A stretch of 64,000 nt of DNA from Gerris lacustris (lineage: Eukaryota > Arthropoda > Insecta > Hemiptera > Gerridae): assembly GCA_951217055.1 (NCBI GenBank), contig OX578280.1:5146001-5210000 (forward strand), in the 5' to 3' direction. Every line of letters begins with the position of its first letter. Positions within the stretch are counted from its first letter, which is position 1. The notes below the pieces were generated by a model, which saw nothing but the letters and a program-made list of their open reading frames with translations, ran no database searches and was not told where the DNA came from. Positions 10,545-20,525 of this stretch are shown here, piece after piece. A program made the position numbers and the translations under genes.

Positions 10545-11262
10545 TAGGCATGGCGTGGATCTATAATTGAAGCGAACTTATAGTAATAAATATGTATTGA
10601 ATATTAAGATAATAGGTAATCATGATGAGTTGATAGTAAAAGAGTATGATTGTATTAGAGAGTCTAGTAGTGGGGAAGCCACTCTGCATTCTTACTATTC
10701 CACTACCCACCCATCTTCTTTTTGCAACCATTATAAAATGTATCACTTCACAACTCAATAACTACTTCTTTTATCAAGTTGAAATTTTACATGCCTGTTT
10801 CAATTGTACTTTAGACGATGTAATATAAAGTTTTTTTTAAATCGTCAAGTTTGAACGTAAGATATCGGTAAGAACGTTGTTTCCTCTATTTTAAACGTTA
10901 TGGTCCCCTTTATTAGTTTTAACTATCTTTATCACTTCATAGCGGTGTCGCAGTTGGTTTTAATCAAAAAATGTTCGCCTCATCAAATAGATGATGATTG
11001 AATGTTTACCCGTTCTGAAATTCCAATTTTATACATTTGAACTTCTCGTTTACGTGAGCATTGCGCGCGAACTCTTGGACGGATAACGCCGTCAAACGAA
11101 CTTAGCCTGAGCATTAGTAAAATGAACATTTATACAAAATTTCAACCAAGTCGGTCAACTTTTACTCAAGTTATCGTCGGACACAAAAAACGTCACACAC
11201 TGACAGGATGCATACGTTGAATCAGAATTTGGTTGAATGTCAGAAGCTCGCTTCAATTACTT
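10545..11262 (-). mobile_element. Family A element, copy 3, near full length
   Basis: It starts with CTAGGCATGGCGTGGATCTA followed by ATTGAAGCGA and ends with CTCGCTTCAAT, so the ends are inverted. The same arrangement holds at 15281-16001 and 33957-34713. No transposase frame is present, so it is a MITE-like non-autonomous element. Confidence 0.75.
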
Positions 11263-11544
11263 AGTTGGAGCGTATAAAGCAAATAAGTCAAGTATTTGTG
11301 AAAAATGAACCTTGATTTGCTGAAGGTTCTCATATACTTCGAGTCTACCCTAGGTCTAGAAAGAAAATCACTTATTGAAATCGAGTTACCAATTGTTACT
11401 ACTTGAGTGATTTTATTAGAGGAATTTCTATAAGAAAAGATTGTCATCCGATTAGCCTTTAAAAATGGAAATGAAAAATAAGGTTTCTTACCCGTGAGAA
11501 CGGCTGGCTGAATTTTAGTGTTGATAATTTTTCACTTGACTGAC
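11263..11544. other. Short non-coding stretch
   Basis: No repeat match or coding signal recognised. Confidence 0.4.
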
Positions 11545-11589
11545 TTTAAGCGTTATTGTGTTGAGATCATATTCAACTTTTCTCTTTTT

Positions 11590-11701
<112 letters not shown>

Positions 11702-11763
11702 AAAAAGAGAAAACCCAGGGCTCGGTCATAAAAACACTATCCACTCACAACATACTCAAAAAC

Positions 11764-11803
11764 CCGACGTTTCGGTTTATTCTTTAAACCTTCTTCATAG
11801 GAT
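11764..11803 (-). ncRNA. Hammerhead-like signature in Penelope-like left arm
   Basis: On the minus strand: ATGAAGA, one unpaired A, stem GGTTT/AAACC around AAAGAAT, then GAAAC and GTC. It resembles a minimal hammerhead, but the first core C is A and there is an extra base before stem II, so catalytic activity is doubtful. Confidence 0.35.
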
Positions 11804-12209
11804 CTAAAATAAAAGAAAATACAAAAAGTTTACACAGGATGCAAATAAGATTGAATGAGTTTACACATAGAAAAACTAAACTTAAAAACACAAAGCTAGA
11901 GAAACTTATATTGAGAAACAGTTGGAATAAGAACTAATGTAACATACAATTGAATAAAAATTTTTGAAATTTAAAAAAGAAGACTAGAATATTAAAACAA
12001 ATTTAAAAAATGACTAGAGAATGAGAATAAATAAATAAATATATGAAAAATGTTTAACAAGGTAAATATAAAAAAGATAACCAAGAAAAGGTAACAATCT
12101 AAAATTAAACCAGTGGCGCCATCTAGCGGCAACACACTGAAACTACACTCAAATTGAATTCAAATATTGTCCAAACAACAAAAAACTCATAATTTCTGAC
12201 CCTCCATAT

Positions 12210-12534
12210 TTATGTTTCTTGTACAATCAGTCCAGAATAAACTCCATGCAAATTATCAATATCACTTCGAAAGTTTAATGATAATTGATCCTTTTTAATA
12301 AAAAGCATTTCCAGGGTACGTCGCTTATGCTCATCCGGTTCCTGAGCTAACACCTTTACCTCCTGGAAGTTAAACCTGTTACTGTGGTTGACTGCATGTA
12401 GAGCTAAAGCCGTGGACGTAATTTTGCGTGTCCTAACACTATACTCATGTTGGTACATTCTTTCTTTAAGAAACCTAGAGGTCTCCCCGTAATATATTTT
12501 ATCACAACCTAGGCAACAAGAAACATAAATATGG
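12210..12534 (-). pseudogene. GIY-YIG endonuclease domain fragment of a Penelope-like element
   Basis: Reading the minus strand from about 12534, the frame includes VSCCLGCDKIYYGETSRFL, then RMYQHEYSVRT, then TALALHAVNH and KRRTLEMLFI, ending at a stop near 12210. A Cys-x2-Cys pair before an IYYGET motif, an arginine-rich helix (SRFLKER) and a downstream glutamate (LEMLFI) match the GIY-YIG nuclease that ends Penelope-like retroelement proteins. In those elements it cuts the target DNA. Only about 105 residues remain of a protein normally above 700, the reverse transcriptase is gone, and no start is available. The fragment begins and ends almost exactly at the inner ends of the inverted arms. 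Confidence 0.82.
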
Positions 12535-12935
12535 AGGGTCAGAAATTATGAGTTTTTGTTGTTTGGACAATATTTGAATTAAATTTGAATGTAGTTTCAG
12601 TGTGTTGCCGCTAGATGGCGCCACTGGTTTAATTTTAGATTGTTACCTTTTCTTGGTTATCTTTTTTATATTTACCTTGTTAAACATTTTTCATATATTT
12701 ATTTATTTATTCTCATTCTCTAGTCATTTTTTAAATTTGTTTTAATATTCTAGTCTTCTTTTTTAAATTTCAAAAATTTTTATTCAATTGTATGTTACAT
12801 TATTTCTTATTCCAACTGTTTCTCAATGTAAGTTTCTCTAGCTTTGTGTTTTTAAGTTTAGTTTTTCTATGTGTAAACTCATTCAATCTTATTTGCATCC
12901 TGTGTAATTTTTTTGTATTTTCTTTTGTTTTAGAT

Positions 12936-12974
12936 CCTATGAAGAAGGTTTAAAGAATAAACCGAAACGTCGGG
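12936..12974 (+). ncRNA. Hammerhead-like signature in Penelope-like right arm
   Basis: This is the mirror copy of 11764-11803 and reads ATGAAGA, stem GGTTT/AAACC, GAAAC, GTC on the + strand. The same reservations apply. Confidence 0.35.
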
Positions 12975-13034
12975 TTTTTGAGTATGTTGTAAGTGGATAG
13001 TGTTTTTATGACCGAGCCCTGGGTTTTCTTTGTG

Positions 13035-13146
<112 letters not shown>

Positions 13147-13239
13147 AAAGAGAAAATTTGAATATGATCTCAACACAATAACGCTTAAAGTCATTTCAAT
13201 ACCTTTAAAATAACACCTCACCTAAAAATTAAAAAAAAA

Positions 13240-13462
13240 AAAAAAAATGTGGCGATCTGACCGCAATTGCTCACTGTTCGAAGAAATTTTGATTTGAATT
13301 ATTCACAACATTATTCCTGATCTTGGGATACAAATTTTAACTTGTAAACCAAATTTCAAATCTCTAGGTACAATTGGTCGGGAGATATAATCCAAGAAGC
13401 GACGGACGGACGATCTACCAAAAGCATAAGGGTTTCTAGTTTGACCTGGAAACCCTTAAAAA
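13240..13462 (+). repeat. Interspersed repeat J, copy 1
   Basis: It contains GCGATCTGACCGCAATT, CCAAATTTCAAATCTCTAG, GGTCGGGAGATATAATCCAA and GCGACGGACGGACGA. The same order occurs at 23220-23420. This looks like the 3' part of a retroposon or a MITE; no protein is encoded. Confidence 0.6.
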
Positions 13463-14156
13463 AGAGTTGACGTTGTCATAATCTCTTTAAATTGGTTTAA
13501 TATCAATTTAAACCTTTGGCGCATATTTATTTGTATAGAATTAAATAAATCTGTTCCCGCTATAAATCGAAATGTTCCCAAACTTTTACACTCTCAATAC
13601 CACGGGGTGTCACATTATTTTTAGTGACTTCAGTATTTCGAAATATACTTCATTATACTTAAGTAGGTATTCTTCTAAGCATGTGACTTATATGAAAGGT
13701 ATGTGACACATTAGCTGCCAGTTTTTTTTGTTTTTTTTTTTTTGGTTTTTTTTAAACGCTTCTTGTGATTCTAATCTTATTTTTTTAACTCGAAAGTTCC
13801 ACTTAATAAATTTTACAAGCTTAAACTATTTTCACTGAGTTAATTTTTAATTTAACTGGCTGAAGTCAGACTTATCTACAGGTAAATTGCCCGCACTATG
13901 ATACTAAGCGAGTCTAATAGGAGTAAGTAAAGTCACTGGAGAGTCCCGAGTGAAATAGCTTTTGGTAAATTGAAATTTTAATAATAAATATTTAGGATGG
14001 GAAACCTTTATGTAGAGGCAAATAAGAAATAAACATTTTACTTAAAGTGAAATTCTATTTTAAACATTTTAAATTAAGTGGCCATGACTGGCTTTAAACG
14101 TTTTTATCATTTTTTTTTTAAGTTCTCTTATTCAAGTTAAGATTTGGTATCAAATA
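13463..14156. other. AT-rich stretch, nothing recognised
   Basis: T-rich runs around 13720-13755 and 14108-14120. No coding or repeat signal with supportable ends. Confidence 0.4.
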
Positions 14157-14160
14157 TTAA

Positions 14161-15141
14161 CCCTAGAATGACACCGTTATTTCCACATTCTAATCTGACA
14201 CCGTGGGTCTTTATGACCCCACCTAGGTTTTCCGCTCTATCCTGAAACGCGTGAAATATTATTGTAATATAAAAATATTAATCTCAATCTACAGGGCCAA
14301 TACAATGAACAGAAGAAGGAAAAATAAAATTTAAAAAATTGTATTGACTTATAAACTAAAGCTAATAATGAAGCAAGGTATGAAAAAAAGTAACTTTTTG
14401 TTTTAACAAAGCTGGTTTTAACAACTAAAATCTAGCATAAAAATGGCAAGCTAACAAATTTCCTACTTTTTTTTTATAAAAATAAACTAATAAAAGACAA
14501 AAAAATCACAAAATTATACAAAATGTCCTCAGTGAAGCTTTTAGCATTCTAAGCAATTGTAGGACCGATGCTCATCACAAATAGCACCATGGCAATCACT
14601 GCATAGCGTTCTTGTCTTTTAATATTTTCCTTCATGGTTTGACTAGGGAGAAGCCTAATTCAAAAATAAAATCCTTCCGCGGTAGTTTCTTTTGCCAGTT
14701 GGCCATACAATGAAGAATAGCAGCGTTGACACCTGCCTGATCAAGCATATACCAAAGAAAACCCGCTGAGGCCATCTGCGGGTCAAACGAATCTGTCCCA
14801 CATTTTGTTTTACTGTAGCTTATGATGATTTCAGGGTTGCCTGTATCAGGATCGATAGAATCATCTTGATGGAGGGTTGATTAGAGCAACTATAAATTAG
14901 TGTTGGCTGAAAACAGTTGGTGGGTAACTACACCGTGGGGTCAGCTAGACCCCAGAAGCACTTGACATGCTCACTGTTCAAAGATTATAGAGAAACTGAT
15001 ACCTTTGATTGGTGAAATAGAGGAGCAGGAAGGTAAAAAGTATTTAGACAAGGAAAAAAAAAATCTGTGATTCACAGAAATAAGATCTGCGCTTAAGCTC
15101 TTTTACTTGGGGTCATACAGACCCCCGGTGTCATTCTAGGG
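14161..15141 (-). mobile_element. piggyBac-type element, internally deleted
   Basis: TTAA at 14157-14160 and 15142-15145 is the expected piggyBac target duplication. The inverted ends are CCCTAGAATGACACC on the left and GGTGTCATTCTAGGG on the right. GGTCTTTATGACCCC and GGGGTCATACAGACC form subterminal inverted repeats. At 981 bp it is less than half the usual size. It retains the end of a transposase gene on the minus strand. Confidence 0.93.
14541..14880 (-). pseudogene. piggyBac transposase, C-terminal remnant
   Basis: The minus-strand frame contains NPEIIISYSKTKCGTDSFDP, then FLWYMLDQAGVNAAIL, and ends with a cysteine-rich tail CSDCHGAICDEHRSYNC followed by LEC and a stop. The PEI...KTK-G-D segment and the NMLD-AG-NA-like helix are hallmarks of the piggyBac catalytic domain's end. 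The terminal Cys/His cluster is the zinc-binding tail that recognises the element's ends. About 40 residues usually lying between these segments seem deleted (after DSFDP), and the N-terminal two thirds are missing. It cannot encode an active enzyme. The retained tail might still bind termini if expressed, but no promoter or start is seen. Confidence 0.88.
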
Positions 15142-15145
15142 TTAA

Positions 15146-15280
15146 GTTTTCTTCGAATTTAATAAAATTCTGTATTTTATAAGTAAAAAAATTATTATTA
15201 TTTTTTTTCTTTTTGCTGACTACTATATAGGTGTTGTTCTCACATTCTTTCTAATTTTTCTTTTGATATTTTGTTGAATT
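15146..15280. other. Short spacer
   Basis: T-rich sequence between the piggyBac element and family A copy 4; nothing recognised. Confidence 0.4.
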
Positions 15281-16001
15281 ATTGAAGCGAGCTTCTCATA
15301 TTCACCAAAGTATGCATCTTGTCTGTCTGTCAGTAACGTTTACGTGTCCGACGATAACTAGAGTAATAGTAGTTGACCGATTTAGTTGAAATTTGGTACA
15401 CATGTTCCTTTTACTAATGCTCAGGCTAAGTTCGTTGGACAGGGTTATCCGTCCAAGAGTTCGCGCGCAACACTCGCATAAACTAGAGGTTAAAATGTAA
15501 AATTGGAATTTCAGGACGTGAAACGATTCTATCATCATCTATTCGATGAGACGAACATTTTTTTTCAAATAACATTTTTTATTAAAACAATCAGCGATAC
15601 CGCTATGAATGAATAAAGATCGTTAAAACTATTAAAAAAAAAGCGGACCTAAACCTTTAAAATAGAGAAAATACGTTTTTACCAATATCTTACGTTCTAA
15701 CGTAACGATTTTAATAAAACTTCATATACATTGTCTAATGCACAATTGAAACAGGCATGCAATATTTCAACTTGATAAATGCAGAAGTTTTTGTGTAGTG
15801 AAGTGATACATTTTTTATTAGTTGAAATGGAATGGCCGGGACGTGTAGGTGAGTTAAGGAATTGTATAGAATAACCCTTCTCCCCCACTATGTGGCTCTC
15901 TATTGCAAACATATTCTTTAAATATTATCTCTTCACGATTAACTATTTAATATTTATTTCATTGAGCTCGCTGCAATGGTAGATCCTCGCGATGCCTAGC
16001 T
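15281..16001 (+). mobile_element. Family A element, copy 4
   Basis: It begins ATTGAAGCGAGCTTCTC, passes a short TCTG repeat and TTGAAATTTGGTACACATG, and ends with GCTCGCTGCAATGGTAGATC and GCGATGCCTAG. The ends are inverted copies. It is directly followed by another family A copy. Confidence 0.75.
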
Positions 16002-16314
16002 ATTGAAGCGAGCATAAGCGAATTTCTTACCTTCAATAAACTTGTACAATATTGTCAGTCTGTCTGTGTGCAACGTTTACGTGTCCTACCATAACTTGAG
16101 TAAAAGTTGAACGATTGTGTTGAAATTTGGAATTCGTGTTCCTTTTACTAATAATGTTCAGGCCAAGTTCGTCGGGTGGGGGCTAATGGCCCAGACGTGT
16201 AGAAGGCTCTCTATTAAAAACTATTCTTTAAATATCAACTCCACATGATTAACTATCTAATATTTATTTCATTGTGCTTGCTTCAATGATGATGAGCTAC
16301 GCGATGTCTAGTTT
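16002..16314 (+). mobile_element. Family A element, copy 5, internally deleted
   Basis: It has the same two ends (ATTGAAGCGAGCATAAGCGA and GCTTGCTTCAATGATG...GCGATGTCTAG) but lacks most of the centre, leaving about 310 bases. The head-to-tail arrangement with copy 4 suggests insertion next to it or recombination between ends. Confidence 0.7.
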
Positions 16315-16394
16315 AAATACAATTAGTTTTGTACAATTACTTAATTTGTTTAACGAAACTTTGAATAAGTTACCTACTTTGACTTAAAAAATGT

Positions 16395-16602
16395 TGAAAT
16401 AGAGATTAGATGGCTAATAAGGTGTATAAAATAAAGGAAATGACTATTTAATTGGGGAAACATTTCGACCAATTATTAAGGTCATCTTAAGTCATGTCAT
16501 CTTTATCTTGACCTTAATAATTGGTCAAAACGTTTCTCAAATAAAATAGTGATTTTTTTCATTTTCTACAGCTTATTAGACGTCTAATCTCTCTTTCATT
16601 GA
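16395..16602. repeat. Imperfect inverted repeat of about 200 bp
   Basis: GAGATTAGATGGCTAATAAG pairs with CTTATTAGACGTCTAATCTC, and GACCAATTATTAAGGTC with GACCTTAATAATTGGTC. It is a small foldback of unknown family lying between two family A copies. Confidence 0.7.
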
Positions 16603-16798
16603 TCTACAAGGGTGTATCAACTAATTAACTAGGCATCGCGTGGCTCTATCATTGAAGTTAGCTAATAGCAATAAAATACTGAATATTGAAATTTATTAAT
16701 TATGATGAATGTCATAGTTGAAGATAAGTGGAAGAGGGTAGTGTGGGGTAGAGTGGGGGTACTCGGTACAAAGCTTTACTTCCTAAACCAGCGGTTCT

Positions 16799-17630
16799 CA
16801 ACCTGTGGTACGCGTACCCCTTAGGGGTACGAGAAATTGTGTAAGGGTTTCGCGGTGAATTAAAAAAAGGTTTTTTGTTTACTTTTCTGTCTAATAAATA
16901 AAAACTTTATGGTAAAATGTCAGTTAATAGTATATTATGTTCCTAGGCTGTGAAGTGAGTTTTTTTCTTTTACATTTACTGTCGAGCGAAGCGAGACAGT
17001 AAATATTGCCAAGGTAAAGAAAAAACACTTCACAGTCGCGTAGCATATGCTATTTTTTCCGAGGTAGCAGACAATGAAAAAACATTAAATATTAATCACT
17101 AATCAATATATAATAATAAGAAATATTAGTTCATACTTAAGACTTAAAAAAAGAAACCTTAAAAAGAGGTTACACTATAAGAAAAGATAAATAAAACGCA
17201 TTGACATCTAGCGGATTTTAATCGTACTAGAATCATTTCTATAAAGACTGCAGTGGTACTAACGGAAGTTTTGACAACTACCCGCCGGACATAAAAAATC
17301 TTTTAGTTCCTAGGACGTAAAAGATTTTTTCTTTACAGCTAGGAGTAATGAAAAGATTTTTTAAGTCCACGTAATGAAAAAATGGATTTTAGCTGTGTCT
17401 ATTAGGCTCTAAAGTTACTATTTCACAGCCTACCACGGAAAAAAATCTTTTTTGGAATTTAAATAACCTATTTACAGCTGTTTCTACAATTGAGCAATAT
17501 TAGCAGTAGTGTAACTACACAGTATTTAATATAAATAGTATTTGTAAAAATAAGGGGTTGTTTTTAGAGGATACCCACAGTTAATTATACAAAAAGGGGT
17601 ACGTGGGTTGAGAAAGGTTGAGAACTGCTG
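16799..17630. mobile_element. hAT-type MITE nested in family A
   Basis: An 8-bp duplication TCCTAAAC occurs at 16791-16798 and 17631-17638. The ends CAGCGGTTCTCAACCTGTGG and TTGAGAACTGCTG are inverted copies, as expected for hAT elements. No transposase is encoded. It has itself received a family E insertion at 16926-17439. Confidence 0.92.
16926..17439. mobile_element. MITE-like element, family E, copy 2, inside the hAT element
   Basis: It shares start and end with the copies at 5554 and 38617 and is very similar to the latter over its whole length. It contains a hairpin with TTTACTGTCGAGCGAAGC in the loop region. Its position inside the hAT element, itself inside family A, gives the relative order of the three insertions. 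Confidence 0.8.
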
Positions 17631-17931
17631 TCCTAAACAAACCTACACACTACACGACTATAAGAATCTTAACCACACGCAATAGCTTTTTGAACTATTA
17701 TTATAAATATATCACTTCACCTTTCAATAACTACTGCTTGTATCAAGTTAAAACTTTACATGCCTCTTTCAATTGTACTTTAGACGATGTATGTAAGGTT
17801 TTATAAAACCCGTTTCGTTAGAACGTAGATATCGGTAAAAAACCTTGTATTTTCTACTTTTAACGTTTAGGCCCGCTTTAATATGCATATTTTGTTGATT
17901 GCAAGAGCTTACGCTCGCTTCAATAAAAAGT

Positions 17932-18270
17932 TTATAAAAAAATGGTCATAAAATAGTACATTACGCGTCGAGTGCGGAAAGTAGCATTTTGCATGCGAGT
18001 GTGGAGTTTGCACCCGAGCGGCAGTGAGGGTGGTAAAACCACACGAGCAATGCAAAATGCCGTTTTCGCACGAGTTGCGTACCGTACTTTATCTACGATT
18101 GTTAGATTTAAATAATAAATACAGAAACAAATAAACTTCTTGTATGTAAGTTCGTATCTCTCTCTTGATAAAGATGGCATTAATTCATTAGTTGTATTTT
18201 TTGCCGAATTAATTATTTCTGGAGGATTATTATTCTCCACATTTTCGTCAAAGTCACTTGATACACTCAT
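17932..18270 (-). pseudogene. Family G short reading frame, copy 1
   Basis: The 112-codon frame opens MSVSSDFDENVENN, then PPEIINSAKN and LMPSLSRERYELTYKKF. About the first 50 residues are conserved in the copy at 25178 and partly in the one at 45222, which suggests past selection on a protein. The rest is translated from hairpin sequence and is probably not protein. The acidic start followed by SLSRERYELTY resembles the N-terminus of recombinase-like proteins in insect genomes, where a catalytic domain would follow. No such domain is present here. The assignment is an inference from memory of family style; it could equally be a fragment of another transposase. Confidence 0.4.
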
Positions 18271-18374
18271 TGTTTTTCACTAAAAACTCGATATAAACAG
18301 TTACTTTAATAAAAGAACACCAAATTAGTTTTGTTAAATGTAAACAAACTCACTAATCGTGCGTAAAGCTGAAG

Positions 18375-18418
18375 AATTCCTCTTCTTTACCGCACTAGTG
18401 CGGTAAAGAAGAGGAATT
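18375..18418. repeat. 44-base perfect palindrome in family G
   Basis: AATTCCTCTTCTTTACCGCA followed by CTAG and the exact complement. One mismatch further out, CTGAA/TTCAG extends it to about 56 bases. It lies upstream of the short frame's start. Confidence 0.9.
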
Positions 18419-18545
18419 ATTCAGAACTATGAGACGCGCATGCGCAATGAATACAAGTACGTAAATAATCACTTTCTACGCATCTAAACAAAGATATAAT
18501 GTTTATATTTCGTATCAATCGTAGATAAAATATATTATTAAGTGC

Positions 18546-18952
18546 GGAGTTGTACATACAAAGATATCCGTCACTACAGCAAACTATCGGCATTCTATCG
18601 ACCTGCTCTCTATCCTTAAAGCTTTCAAGTCCAGTGCTTCACTGTCCATCCATTTAAACCGTTGCCACACCATCCATCTTTTTTTTCGGTTGAGCAATAT
18701 CCCTTTCCAAATTTGCTTCCTCAGGTACTAATCTTACGACATACTATCTGTCTATGAGTTGCTTTATTTCTTGGTTAAAACATGTTCTCCAACTATGAAG
18801 AATAGCGCAAGTTGAGTTGATGTCAATCGAATTATAAAAGACGAGGAGCATCTCTATAAAAATAATATTTATTTTTCAAAACTAGTTTCGGTCTCTTAGC
18901 CTATCATTATCATCAGTACCTACAGTATTATAAAAGTATAGTTAAGGTTACA
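18546..18952. other. Non-coding stretch
   Basis: Nothing recognised apart from a slightly C-rich segment near 18600-18700. Confidence 0.35.
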
Positions 18953-19994
18953 TACAGGCTGGTCCAAAAGTCTCCCCCGCCCCCCTCTTAACTTTTGAAC
19001 GGTTTGAGATAAATTAATGAAATTTGGGGGATCTCTACCATGCAAAGGGAAGTTTGATTTGATACAATCGCCTACTAGGGGCAACCACCCACTTTGCCCC
19101 CAGGCCACCCAACTTCAAAATTTCAAATTGGAGTGTATATTTTTGATAGCATATTTAGATTCTACGGTGAAAAATAATAAACTTTTACTTGTAACTTTTT
19201 TTTCTATCTCCAATATTTTGCCCCCTACAAGGGGGCAAAGATAGCAAATTATCCCTTCCGATAATACGTTGAAAAATCTAAACGGTTAGAGATAAATTAA
19301 TGAAACTTAGGGGATGCGTACCATGTAAAGGGAAGTTGGTTTTCATGCAATCGCGCAGTAGGGGCAACCACCTATTTTTCCCCCAGGCCACCTAACTTCA
19401 AACTTTTAACCTAGAGTGTATATTTTTGATACAAGATTTAGATTCTACGTCAAAAAATAAAAATATTTTACTTCTAACTTATTTTTCTATTTCCAATAGT
19501 TTGCTCCCTATAGGAGGGCAAAGTTATAAAAATGGTAAATTTCAGTGCCTGGATGCAAAATAGTGGTTGCCCCTAGTACGCGAGTGGATGAATACACACT
19601 TCCCTTTACATGGTACAGATTCCCCAAGTTTCATTACTTTCTTTAACCGTTTAGATTTTATATCGATCTAAGTGTTATTTTTTACTATTTCGGAAGGGTT
19701 ATTTTGCTATCTTTGCCCCCCTGTAGGGGGCAAAATATTGGAGATAGAAAAAATAGTTTCAAGTAAAAGTTTATTATTTTTCACCGTAGAATCCAAATAT
19801 GCTATCAAAAATATACATTCCAAATTGAAATTTTGAAGTTGGGTGGCCTGGGGGCAAAGTGGGTGGATACTCCTAGTGGGCGATTGCATGAAAACAAACT
19901 TCCCTTTGCATGGTAGAGATTCCCCAAGTTTCATTAATTTATCTCAAACCGTTCAAAAGTTAAGAGGAGGGGGGAGACTTTTGGACCACCCTGT
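18953..19994. mobile_element. Foldback element of about 1.04 kb, type I, copy 2
   Basis: The ends read TACAGGCTGGTCCAAAAGTC and GACTTTTGGACCACCCTGTA. The arms run to near 19500 with AACTTTTGAACGGTTTGAGA, AAATTAATGAAA, CATGCAAAGGGAAGTTTG and CTACAAGGGGGCAAAGATAG all found inverted on the right. Each arm itself contains two diverged copies of a roughly 290-base block (18990 and 19280 on the left). The two similar frames at 19017 (+) and 19707 (-) are mirror translations of the arms, not genes. Confidence 0.88.
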
Positions 19995-20084
19995 ATAAGT
20001 ACCTACTATATAAAAAGGAACAATGTACAATTCAAATTAAAAAAATAATTATTTTTGTGCAGAGGCTTCTTCTGTTAACATTCT

Positions 20085-20525
20085 CACATAAAGAGAAAGT
20101 ATTGTGATGGAGCAAAAATTCGATTTTGATTGATTTACAAGTCCTGAGATCCCCCCGAGTAAAAAAAATGTCTGTCTGTCTGTCGTCTGTGCAAACGTCT
20201 CGAACCTAAACTACTGAGCCGATTTTGACGAAATTTGACATACATGTTCAGAAAAATCATATCCCGAGGTGAAATCTAGAAATTAATTTTAGCGTGAAGT
20301 AAGTTTTTAGGGGCTCTACCTCCCGAAAATTCTAAAAAAAAAAACTTTCTCGACTACAGTTCAATGATTTTGATTAAAAAATTCTAAAACTCTAGTCCAT
20401 TTAAATGCAAATCAAACGATATATGCCGTTTTCTCGGGAAAAATCTAGTTCCTGAGAAAATAGCTTTAATCACGGCCGGAGAGAGGCCGGGTTCGATCTC
20501 TAAAACTAAATTTCCGCCGCTGCTA
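20085..20525 (+). repeat. Interspersed family B, copy 1
   Basis: It starts near ATAAAGAGAAAGTATTGTGA. It then has a TCTG-rich run, GCCGATTTTGACGAAATTTG, CATACATGTTCAGAAAAAT and GAGAGAGGCCGGGTTCGATC. The last block carries a B-box-like GGTTCGATCTC. Copies are at 32690-33680 and 43395-43972 and, inverted, at 30125-30475. It looks like a tRNA-related or LINE-related retroposon; no protein is visible. Confidence 0.65.

Larger units (their letters stand above)
16630..17924 (-). mobile_element. Family A element, copy 6, interrupted by a hAT element
   Basis: The left part starts CTAGGCATCGCGTGGCTCTA at 16631 and runs to 16798. It resumes at 17639 with CTACACACTACACGACTATA and ends with CGCTCGCTTCAAT at about 17922. 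The comparable uninterrupted sequence lies in the 33957-34713 copy. Confidence 0.8.
17930..18545 (-). mobile_element. Family G element, copy 1 (possible Crypton-like derivative)
   Basis: The element contains a short coding exon on the minus strand and a 44-base perfect palindrome at 18375-18418. An inverted pair, TTTATCTACGATTG near 18089 and CAATCGTAGATAAA near 18525, is present. GCATTTTGCATGCGAG and its relatives form a further hairpin. Copies are at 24900-25700, 45015-45437 and 53526-53940. Assignment to tyrosine-recombinase (Crypton-like) elements is tentative and rests only on the peptide. Confidence 0.7.

Noticed and set aside
19017..19934. Two similar frames on opposite strands (19017-19244 and 19707-19934)
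   Set aside because: They are mirror images from the arms of a foldback element, not a conserved protein.
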